Shown: piece by piece, positions 1 to 5,922 of the stretch
Layout: each line of letters opens with the position of its first letter
Numbering within the stretch: the first letter of the stretch is position 1
NCBI GenBank assembly: GCA_019236085.1
Contig: JAFAJR010000026.1
Location: forward strand, 1 to 6,024
Direction: 5' to 3'
From: Candidatus Dormiibacterota bacterium
GTDB lineage: Bacteria > Chloroflexota > Dormibacteria > Aeolococcales > Aeolococcaceae
Length of the DNA stretch: 6,024 bases
Translations under genes and position numbers: made by a program
The notes under the pieces: generated by a model
The model's input: the letters and a program-made list of their open reading frames with translations, nothing else
What the model was told of the DNA's origin: nothing
Databases searched by the model: none

Positions 1-144
1 CGCCGGGCCATTGCCGAGATCCAGCACGAGCTTCGTCGCGCCAAAGACGAGGGACGCGACGCCGACGTGCAGCGCCTGGCGGCGCAGCTGCGTGAGCTCG
101 CAGCGTCGGCGCCGCACCTGCGACGCACGCTGTCGCCACGCTGA
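1..144 (+). CDS. C-terminal fragment, probable DNA primase (DnaG) tail
   Basis: An open frame runs from the first base to a TGA at 142-144, giving 47 residues that begin RRAIAEIQHELRRAKDEG and end RRTLSPR. The fragment is strongly helical and charged, with regular leucines and alanines (IQHELRRAK, VQRLAAQLRELAAS), and reads as a helical hairpin. Many bacterial DnaG primases end in such a helical region, which contacts the DnaB helicase, and dnaG very often lies just upstream of rpoD. Here rpoD follows 2.5 kb downstream on the same strand. The primase identity is therefore inferred from tail character plus context; no catalytic TOPRIM or zinc motif lies inside the window. It could instead be any protein ending in a coiled-coil or helical segment. 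The gene is truncated by the window edge, not by mutation. Confidence 0.5.
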   Translation, partial: RRAIAEIQHELRRAKDEGRDADVQRLAAQLRELAASAPHLRRTLSPR

Positions 145-163
145 AAGCAGCGCCAATTCAGCG

Positions 164-181
164 AGGGCGGGACACCGCCTT
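164..181 (+). terminator. Candidate terminator hairpin after the primase-like gene
   Basis: AGGGCGG (164-170) pairs with CCGCCTT (175-181), seven pairs including one G:U, around a GACA loop. It begins 20 nt after the TGA of the upstream gene. Only two T residues follow the stem, so it is not a textbook intrinsic terminator, but U-poor hairpins are common at gene ends in high-GC bacteria. Confidence 0.35.
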
Positions 182-191
182 CCGGGCACGC

Positions 192-208
192 GGTCGAGGA
201 GCTCGACC
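192..208. repeat. 7-bp hairpin inside the convergent intergenic region
   Basis: GGTCGAG (192-198) and CTCGACC (202-208) form a perfect stem with a 3-nt loop (GAG). It sits inside the larger inverted repeat and is readable from either strand. It may stabilise the terminator region; no separate function can be assigned. Confidence 0.45.
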
Positions 209-262
209 TCGCCTCGACTCACGCTCCGAGCTCGTGCCGTCTCGGCTCCGTGACGTCCCGTC

Positions 263-277
263 AGGCGGTGTCCCGTC
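263..277 (-). terminator. Candidate terminator hairpin after the secreted hydrolase gene
   Basis: Read on the minus strand this is GACGG, a GACA loop, then CCGCC and T, which pairs except for one A:C mismatch. It starts about 22 nt after the TGA of the hydrolase gene. It carries the same loop and 3' arm as the hairpin at 164-181 on the other strand, which suggests a shared 3'-end element. No T-run follows. Confidence 0.3.
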
Positions 278-299
278 CCGGCTCGATGACGCCGCTGTT

Positions 300-2408
300 T
301 CAGGTGCGAATGCGGCGGCGGGCGAGCAGTGCGACGCCGCCGACTGCAGCGAACGCGACGACCGGCAGCAGCGGTGTCAGCGGCACCTCCGGCACGCCGC
401 TCGGCGGCGGCGAGCCGGAACCCTGCACCACCGGCAGGACGAGCGTGAGGTTCGTGAACGTGATCGACGACTGCTCGTTGTCAGGCCGGAACACAGGGCC
501 GTCATCCTGCGTGAGCTCCAGCTTCACGGAGTGGCCGGTCTGCAGCTGCCATGCGTTGGGCCACAGCTCGAAGTCCAGCGACAGCGACGTGGTGGTGCTC
601 ATGCCGTCGTCGATGCGATACGCGCCGCGGGATATCAGCGTTTGGTTGCCCGCGGCGTCGACGTCCCACAGCCGCGCGTCAACTTCGCCGCTGGGGCCGC
701 CTGACACCGCGGCGTCCACCCGCACTGTCGGACCGCCCACCAGGGTCACATCACTCGTGATCGGGAAGCTGTACACCGCCTGCGCCGGAATGCTGGAGGC
801 ATTGCTGGACAGTTGCGACGCGGTGATGCTGCGACAGCCAATGTTGGCGATGGGGTCTGTCTGCGTGCCCTCATATGACGCCGCGACCGCGCTGGTCGAC
901 ATCTGCGACGACGTGGTGTCGCTGAACGTCAGCTGCTGCGTCGCGACAGCTCCGAGTGTCGCCGCGCTGAATGACGACAGCGTCTGACCGGTGACGCACC
1001 GCGTGGTGTCCACGGTGACTGGCGAGGCGGACGGTGTGAGTCCCTGCAAGACCTGCGACAGCCAGGTGTTGGCCTCGCCATGCGCCTGCTGCCAGACATC
1101 GAGCGGGTTGTCGGCGTACGAATGGCCCAGGTCGCCGAAGAACGTCCACACGGGGTAGTTCGCATACGCGCTCTTCAGCCGGTTGAGCATCATCAACGTC
1201 TGGTCGGCGGGAAAGAGCGGGTCTGTGAGGCCCTGGATGCTGAAGATTGGAATCTGCTTGCCCGGTGGCGGGACGGGGATTGCCAATGGCGACCGCAGCT
1301 GTCCGCCCACCTGCGCCAGGATGGTCGGCGTGTCGGGGTTCACCGCGAAGCTGGGCTCACCGGCGTTGATGTCCGCGAACCACGTCGTCAGGTCGGCGGT
1401 GGCGTCGCATCCCAGGGCCGGGCACGGCTTGGAGTACTGCGCTGTCTGATACGGGTAAGACGGCACGTTGCTGACACCCTTGGCGAAAAGACCGGTGACG
1501 TACGACTCCTTCTCGACACCCACAGGGGACTGGTGGTCGCCGTCGGCGGGAGCCCCGTTGAAACCGTCGGACGCGGTTCCGTTGGGCATGAGCGAGTCGA
1601 TGAGGTCAGTCCAGGTGAACATGCGCAGCGACGCGGCCAGGTGCATCGGGGTGTGGTTCACGGGCGAGGTCCACGGTTGTGTGTCGACGCTCGCCGGGGT
1701 CGAGTCCAGCCGCACCACCTGGTCCTGCGTCAGCGCCATGTCCCAGCTGGGGCCGCCGCCGCCGGAATCGCCGGAGGCGACGATCTGCTGCGGGTTCACC
1801 AGCCCGGCATCGACCAGCAGACCCGCGAGGTACTGCGCGTCGCGAATCTCCCAGCGCCTGTCGTACAGGTGCACCCAGCTCTCCTCGCCGGTGGTGTCGC
1901 TGCACGTCGAGTCCGTGGCGTTCTCGTAGCTGTTGGCGAGGTCGTTGCCGCAGGAGTCGTACCAGCCGCGCGGTGTGTAGGTGATAGTCACCCAGCCCTG
2001 CGACGCGAACCACGCGTTGTTCCAGTGCCAGCCGGGATTGCCGATGAAGTCGCCGCAGCCGGAAACAGCGCTGCCCTCGAGCGTGGTCGACTCGAACTGG
2101 CAGTAATCGTTGCTCCAGCCACTCATGAAGAGCATCAGCGGCGGTGTGGCCGGCGTCGACGACCCCGGCGGGTAGTAGGGCACCTCGGGGAGCGACACAT
2201 CCAGTTGCAGCGGAGTGCCGTCGAAGCTCCTGACCCGGCCGCCACAGACTTCGAACGTGTTTCCGCCTGGGGGCGACACCTCACCCTTGGAGCTGAGCGA
2301 GAGCGGGCACGCGGGAGGGTTCGCAGCTCGAGCCGCCCGGGGCGCGACGAGGCCGGCGGTGGCGACCAGCAGCGCCGCGCATGGCAGCACGAGCAGCGAC
2401 CGGTTCAT
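300..2408 (-). CDS. Secreted CocE/NonD-type (peptidase S15) serine hydrolase with C-terminal membrane anchor
   Basis: A 702-residue exported alpha/beta hydrolase of the X-Pro dipeptidyl-peptidase/CocE acylase class; its substrate is not predictable. The start at 2408 is preferred over an ATG 33 bases upstream because GGGAGG lies 5 nt before it and a signal peptide then begins at residue 1 (MNRSLLVLP..., likely cut after ARA at residue 28). The visible triad candidates are Ser215 in GDSGG, Asp396 in QGLTDPLF and His429 in DLGHSYAD. Residues about 545-665 form a jelly-roll domain typical of the PepX_C type (VYSFPI..., LISRGAYRI). The mature protein has ten cysteines, an even number that suggests disulfides. 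The end is a Gly/Ser/Pro linker, VPEVP (672-676), a hydrophobic stretch (677-696) and RRRIRT, so the protein is probably surface-anchored. It is transcribed against both flanking genes. Family and export are firm; the triad assignment is inference. Confidence 0.88.
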   Translation of the reverse strand: MNRSLLVLPCAALLVATAGLVAPRAARAANPPACPLSLSSKGEVSPPGGNTFEVCGGRVRSFDGTPLQLDVSLPEVPYYPPGSSTPATPPLMLFMSGWSNDYCQFESTTLEGSAVSGCGDFIGNPGWHWNNAWFASQGWVTITYTPRGWYDSCGNDLANSYENATDSTCSDTTGEESWVHLYDRRWEIRDAQYLAGLLVDAGLVNPQQIVASGDSGGGGPSWDMALTQDQVVRLDSTPASVDTQPWTSPVNHTPMHLAASLRMFTWTDLIDSLMPNGTASDGFNGAPADGDHQSPVGVEKESYVTGLFAKGVSNVPSYPYQTAQYSKPCPALGCDATADLTTWFADINAGEPSFAVNPDTPTILAQVGGQLRSPLAIPVPPPGKQIPIFSIQGLTDPLFPADQTLMMLNRLKSAYANYPVWTFFGDLGHSYADNPLDVWQQAHGEANTWLSQVLQGLTPSASPVTVDTTRCVTGQTLSSFSAATLGAVATQQLTFSDTTSSQMSTSAVAASYEGTQTDPIANIGCRSITASQLSSNASSIPAQAVYSFPITSDVTLVGGPTVRVDAAVSGGPSGEVDARLWDVDAAGNQTLISRGAYRIDDGMSTTTSLSLDFELWPNAWQLQTGHSVKLELTQDDGPVFRPDNEQSSITFTNLTLVLPVVQGSGSPPPSGVPEVPLTPLLPVVAFAAVGGVALLARRRIRT

Positions 2409-2412
2409 GGAC

Positions 2413-2418
2413 ACCTCC
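2413..2418 (-). promoter_or_regulatory. Shine-Dalgarno site fixing the hydrolase start
   Basis: On the minus strand the bases before the ATG at 2408 read CAGGGAGGTGTCC. GGGAGG lies 5 nt upstream of the ATG. The alternative in-frame ATG at 2441 would add eleven residues (MGPGSPHREVS) before the signal peptide and would start at or before the predicted transcription start, so 2408 is the better start. Confidence 0.7.
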
Positions 2419-2446
2419 CTGTGCGGCGATCCGGGCCCCATCCTTT

Positions 2447-2475
2447 AACGTAGATGCCTCTCTGAACCCTGTCGC
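2447..2475 (-). promoter_or_regulatory. Candidate promoter of the hydrolase gene
   Basis: On the minus strand GCGACA (2475-2470) is followed after exactly 17 bp by TACGTT (2452-2447). Four of six bases match the -35 consensus TTGACA, and T1, A2 and T6 of the -10 consensus TATAAT are present. Transcription would begin near 2440, giving a leader of roughly 30 nt that includes the Shine-Dalgarno site. Such matches arise by chance fairly often, so this is a prediction only. Confidence 0.4.
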
Positions 2476-2508
2476 CGAGGTTTGAGGCCGCCGCACCGGG
2501 GGCATGCT

Positions 2509-2521
2509 GCACTCCGAGTGC
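2509..2521. promoter_or_regulatory. Palindrome GCACTC-C-GAGTGC, possible operator
   Basis: Two perfect 6-bp half-sites flank a single central base, midway in the 252-bp divergent region between the hydrolase gene and rpoD. It lies about 38 bp upstream of the candidate rpoD -10 and about 33 bp upstream of the candidate hydrolase -35. That position would suit a regulator acting on either gene. The half-sites equal the core of the CIRCE element bound by HrcA, but CIRCE has a 9-bp spacer and outer TTA/TAA bases that are absent here. No regulator can be named. Confidence 0.3.
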
Positions 2522-2555
2522 GACTGGTCCAACACGATCCTGCCCGCCGAATCGT

Positions 2556-2564
2556 TGGTAGAGT
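2556..2564 (+). promoter_or_regulatory. Candidate extended -10 promoter for rpoD
   Basis: TGG followed directly by TAGAGT fits an extended -10 element (TGn plus four of six matches to TATAAT). No recognisable -35 lies 16-19 bp upstream, which extended -10 promoters can tolerate. Transcription would start near 2571, leaving a leader of about 90 nt before the preferred ATG at 2661. Confidence 0.35.
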
Positions 2565-2660
2565 GAGGCCGGTTGCGTGGGCCCGCTCGTGGCCTGCCTC
2601 GGCGGAGTGGCCCTCCTCCCCGCAAATCCAACCCAACAGCAGCATGTGGAACGTGAATTC

Positions 2661-3791
<1,131 letters not shown>

Positions 3792-3807
3792 CCGGCCTCA
3801 GGGCCGG
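3792..3807 (+). terminator. GC-rich hairpin directly after the rpoD stop
   Basis: CCGGCC (3792-3797) and GGCCGG (3802-3807) form a perfect 6-bp stem around the loop TCAG, beginning at the base after the rpoD stop codon. No T-tract follows, so it may be a weak or factor-assisted terminator or an mRNA-stabilising 3' hairpin. Confidence 0.4.
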
Positions 3808-3815
3808 ACGGCGCA

Positions 3816-3828
3816 TACCATCGCGCCA
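3816..3828 (+). promoter_or_regulatory. Candidate -10 element for a leaderless transcript
   Basis: TACCAT at 3816-3821 matches four of six -10 bases, including TA at the start and T at the end. It is separated by 6 nt from the ATG at 3828, so the predicted transcription start coincides with the start codon. No Shine-Dalgarno sequence lies before this ATG. Leaderless transcripts with this geometry are frequent in actinobacteria and related groups. No -35 motif is evident. Confidence 0.4.
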
Positions 3829-4931
3829 TGACGGGGTCGGGGCTGCGCCCGGCGATCATCTTCTCGCTCGCCGCGTTCGCCGTGTCCCGGATCGTGGTCC
3901 AGGCGGCCGCGGTGGTGGCCGCCTACCACGGTGCGGCGCCGCAGCTCATCGCCCAGGACCCTTCGGCGCTGCTGGCGCCGTGGATGCATTGGGACAGCAC
4001 CTATCACCTGGAGATCGCGCAGCACGGCTACCCGGTGTCGCAGCCGAAGCTGCTGGCCTTCCCGCCGCTGCCCTGGACCCTTGACGGACTCCTGGCCTCG
4101 GTGCTGCACATCTCGGAGCTGGCCGCTGCGATGCTGGTCAGCGCCGTCGCGGAGATCGTCGCGCTCGTCGTGCTCTACCGCCTTGCGGAGCGCGACCTGG
4201 GCCGGCTGGGAGCACGCTTCGCCGTAGTCGCGCTGCTCAGCTTTTCCAGCGCATTCTTTCTGGCCGCGCCCTACGCCGAGCCGTTCCAGCTAGCGTGCCT
4301 CTGCGGCTCGTTCCTTGCAGCACGCAATCGACGCTGGACCTTTGCGGGGATCCTGGTGGCGCTCGCCACGCTCTCGAAGCTGTGGTCGATCGTCGCCGTG
4401 GTCCCGCTGCTCGTCGAGTGCTGGTCATCCGGCGTCACGCGGCGCCGCATGATCGGCGCTTCACTAGCTGTAGTTCTGCCGCCGGTCCTGGCGGTGGCCG
4501 GCTTTTGCGCCTTCGCCTGGCGGCAATTCGGCGACGCACTGCTGCCGATCAGCGTGGAGCGGCTCTGGGGCAAGGCGCTGGCGCCGCCGTGGGTCGCGGT
4601 GGCTCAAGGAGTGCAGGCCGTGGTGGGCCGGCACCTCGTCCTCGGCCTGGACCTCGTCGCCCTGGTGCTGATCACGGCGGCGGCTGTGTACGTCTTCCTG
4701 GGGGTCCGGCGTTCCTACGGCGTCCTGCTCGGCGTATCGGCGCTGGCGCTCGCCAGCACGACCGAGCTGACCTCGACGAATCGCTTCGCGCTCGCCGCAT
4801 TTCCGCTGTTCATCGCTGTGGCGCACGTCGCGCTGCAGCGCCGCGCGGTGCTCGTCGTGTGGTGTGCAGCGGGAGTGCCGCTGCAACTGCTGCTGGTCTC
4901 GCACTTCGCCACCGGCACCTGGGCTGGATGA
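3828..4931 (+). CDS. PIG-V-like GT-C family membrane glycosyltransferase
   Basis: A 367-residue polytopic membrane protein with roughly 8-10 hydrophobic segments, for example near residues 9-33, 98-118, 130-147, 172-196, 209-231, 270-292 and 320-358. The first loop carries HWDSTYHLEIAQHGYP (about 54-69), matching the WD...Y...A..GY signature of PIG-V/GPI mannosyltransferase 2-like enzymes, where the Asp (residue 56) is the probable catalytic or metal-linked residue. Further family-like features are AAPYAEPF (147-153), STNRFALAAFP near 316-326 with a conserved Arg and Pro, and a C-terminal FATGTWAG. Known relatives use polyprenyl-phosphate sugars (often mannose) at the membrane to glycosylate lipids or proteins. 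Donor and acceptor here cannot be told, and no other glycan gene is nearby. It lies 36 nt after rpoD with a hairpin between them, so it is probably a separate transcript. GT-C fold is fairly sure; PIG-V subgroup is likely. Confidence 0.78.
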   Translation: MTGSGLRPAIIFSLAAFAVSRIVVQAAAVVAAYHGAAPQLIAQDPSALLAPWMHWDSTYHLEIAQHGYPVSQPKLLAFPPLPWTLDGLLASVLHISELAAAMLVSAVAEIVALVVLYRLAERDLGRLGARFAVVALLSFSSAFFLAAPYAEPFQLACLCGSFLAARNRRWTFAGILVALATLSKLWSIVAVVPLLVECWSSGVTRRRMIGASLAVVLPPVLAVAGFCAFAWRQFGDALLPISVERLWGKALAPPWVAVAQGVQAVVGRHLVLGLDLVALVLITAAAVYVFLGVRRSYGVLLGVSALALASTTELTSTNRFALAAFPLFIAVAHVALQRRAVLVVWCAAGVPLQLLLVSHFATGTWAG

Positions 4932-4936
4932 AATTC

Positions 4937-4962
4937 CCGAACCGTCCCAACAGCCGGTTTGG
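4937..4962 (+). terminator. Hairpin after the glycosyltransferase gene
   Basis: CCGAACCG (4937-4944) pairs with CGGTTTGG (4955-4962), eight pairs with one G:U, around a 10-nt loop. It starts 5 nt after the TGA at 4929-4931. No U-tract follows. It overlaps the candidate promoter of the next gene, so it could be either a terminator or part of a control region. Confidence 0.35.
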
Positions 4963-4975
4963 ACAGGAGTATCGT
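4947..4975 (+). promoter_or_regulatory. Weak candidate promoter for the duplicated-domain protein
   Basis: TATCGT (4970-4975) matches four of six -10 bases. CCAACA (4947-4952), 17 bp upstream, matches only the ACA half of TTGACA. The predicted start near 4982 would leave a leader of about 40 nt containing the Shine-Dalgarno site. Confidence 0.25.
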
Positions 4976-5009
4976 CGCCCCACGGTCCGCGCCATGCGGG
5001 CGAGATGAG

Positions 5010-5014
5010 AGGAG
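5010..5014 (+). promoter_or_regulatory. Shine-Dalgarno site fixing the start at 5022
   Basis: AGGAG lies 7 nt before the ATG at 5022. It decides against an in-frame upstream start at 4959, which has no such site and would add residues (MDRSIVAPRS...) unlike the rest of the protein. Confidence 0.75.
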
Positions 5015-5021
5015 ACAGGCC

Positions 5022-5774
5022 ATGACGACCAGGGTTGTGCTGCCCTATCCGGTGGTTCCCGGGCAGGATCCCGAGAAGATCGCCAAGCGCTTCAAGGCGG
5101 AGCCCGACGCGTATCGCGAGGATCGCGCGGCCAGCGGCGTGGTGCTGGAGCGCGCCTATCTGCAGCACACCGAGATGGGCGACTTCGTGGTCGCCTACAT
5201 CGAGTCCGAGAAGAGCTTCATGGAGACCATGGGGGCCGTCGCTAATCCGACGACCGAGATCGGACGGTGGTTCGTCGAGCAGGTGAAGGAGGTGCACGGC
5301 ATCGACGTGACCCAGCCTCCTGAGCAACTCCCCGAGCTCATCGCGCAGTGGACCGACGAATCGGCGACACAGCGCGGCCAGGGATTCGCCTTTTGCGCCC
5401 CGGTCCTGCCCGACCAGCTCGACTACGGGCGTGAGTGGGCCAAGCGGACCTTCGGCAGCGAGGGCATGACGCGGACCCGCCGCGAGCTCGGTGAGCGACT
5501 CGAGATCGTGTGGATCGCACACACGCAGCAGGGGCCGATCAGCGCGATCTATCTCGAGGGGAGCGATCCGGACCGCGCCAACCGCGAGTTCAGCCGTTCA
5601 GCCGATCCCTTCAACGTCGAATTCCGCGAGAACCTGAGCCGGATCTATCCCCCGTTTATCGATTTCAGTGAGCCCGTGTCGGGTGTGACCGAGATCTTCG
5701 ACTCGGAAAAGATCGGCGGCATCGATCTCACGGGCCGGGCGCGTCAAGCGTCGCAGGCGCCGACCTCGGGGTAA
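5022..5774 (+). CDS. Uncharacterised protein with two tandem ferredoxin-like (dimeric alpha-beta barrel) halves
   Basis: A 250-residue soluble protein without signal peptide or membrane segments. It consists of two similar halves, about residues 4-100 and 122-218. Both begin with a PV-x-P strand segment (PVVPG 10-14; PVLPD 127-131). Both contain HT-x2-G-x5-Y-[IL]-E (49-61 and 167-179) at a constant offset of 118 residues. The second half adds an SxDPF-like segment (193-197). The pattern of two short strands, helix, strand and helix suggests a fused pair of dimeric alpha-beta-barrel domains. The overall look recalls DUF6176-type hypothetical proteins; that name is a recollection and not verified. 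The family often acts as small-molecule-binding or oxygenase-like folds, but no catalytic residue can be named here. The start at 5022 has a good ribosome site, and the gene ends 13 nt before tRNA-Asn. Confidence 0.82.
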   Translation: MTTRVVLPYPVVPGQDPEKIAKRFKAEPDAYREDRAASGVVLERAYLQHTEMGDFVVAYIESEKSFMETMGAVANPTTEIGRWFVEQVKEVHGIDVTQPPEQLPELIAQWTDESATQRGQGFAFCAPVLPDQLDYGREWAKRTFGSEGMTRTRRELGERLEIVWIAHTQQGPISAIYLEGSDPDRANREFSRSADPFNVEFRENLSRIYPPFIDFSEPVSGVTEIFDSEKIGGIDLTGRARQASQAPTSG

Positions 5775-5777
5775 ACT
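5750..5777 (+). promoter_or_regulatory. Candidate promoter of tRNA-Asn overlapping the upstream stop codon
   Basis: TAAACT (5772-5777) matches four of six -10 bases, and its first three bases are the TAA stop of the preceding gene. GTCGCA (5750-5755), 16 bp upstream, is a poor -35. Transcription would begin near 5784, only about four bases before the mature tRNA. Readthrough from the upstream gene followed by RNase P processing is an equal alternative. Confidence 0.3.
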
Positions 5778-5787
5778 CGGCGCGCGA

Positions 5788-5859
5788 TCCGGGTTAGCTC
5801 AGCGGTAGAGCAGGCGGCTGTTAACCGCAAGGTCACTGGTTCGAATCCAGTACCCGGAG
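5788..5859 (+). tRNA. tRNA-Asn (anticodon GUU)
   Basis: The 72-nt sequence folds as a cloverleaf. The acceptor stem is TCCGGGT (5788-5794) with ACCCGGA (5852-5858), and G5859 is the discriminator, as expected for tRNA-Asn. The D stem is GCTC/GAGC with a 7-nt loop containing GG. The anticodon loop CTGTTAA places GTT at 5820-5822. The T arm is ACTGG-TTCGAAT-CCAGT. The first anticodon-stem pair (27:43) is a G-A mismatch, a small oddity; the other four pairs are Watson-Crick. The 3' CCA is not encoded (CGG follows), so it must be added by nucleotidyltransferase. It reads AAU/AAC codons. Confidence 0.96.
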
Positions 5860-5891
5860 CGGCGTCGCAGCACACGTCTCACCCATTCCGA

Positions 5892-5906
5892 GGGTCATGC
5901 AGACCC
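5892..5906 (+). repeat. Small hairpin just upstream of the last gene's ribosome site
   Basis: GGGTC (5892-5896) and GACCC (5902-5906) pair perfectly around ATGCA. The hairpin ends 4 nt before the Shine-Dalgarno GGAGG at 5911. It might trim transcription behind the tRNA or tune translation of the next gene; a chance occurrence is also plausible for a 5-bp stem. Confidence 0.3.
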
Positions 5907-5922
5907 GCCCGGAGGACCAGCA

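Larger units (their letters stand above)
165..278. repeat. Inverted repeat, 13 bp perfect arms, between convergent genes
   Basis: The arms CGGGACACCGCCT (168-180) and AGGCGGTGTCCCG (263-275) are perfect reverse complements. Pairing extends outward to 165-180 with 263-278, 16 pairs including one G:T. Each arm starts 23-24 nt after the stop codon of the gene that reads into it (stops at 144 plus and 300 minus). The 82-nt centre holds further pairing: GGCACG (185-190) with CGTGCC (233-238), and a 7-bp hairpin at 192-208. No T-tract follows either arm. The most likely role is 3'-end formation for both convergent genes. A mobile miniature element is less likely, because no target-site duplication is visible. 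Confidence 0.6.

Noticed and set aside
165..278. Miniature inverted-repeat transposable element
   Set aside because: The arms resemble terminal repeats, but no flanking direct duplication is visible and the position just after two stop codons is better explained by termination.
250..987. 245-codon plus-strand open frame over the 3' part of the hydrolase gene
   Set aside because: Serine- and threonine-rich shadow of the opposite-strand coding sequence, with no ribosome site or domain.
1080..2453. 457-codon plus-strand open frame opposite the hydrolase gene
   Set aside because: It is antisense to a clear signal-peptide-bearing hydrolase. Its product is a low-complexity Arg/Gly/Val-rich sequence without recognisable motifs, as expected for a frame shadow in GC-rich DNA.
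2509..2521. CIRCE element for HrcA
   Set aside because: The half-sites GCACTC and GAGTGC match the CIRCE core, but the spacer is 1 bp instead of 9 bp and the outer TTA/TAA bases are missing.
4464..5522. 352-codon minus-strand open frame across the glycosyltransferase and the duplicated-domain gene
   Set aside because: Antisense to two real genes and the gap between them; its composition and lack of motifs mark it as a shadow.
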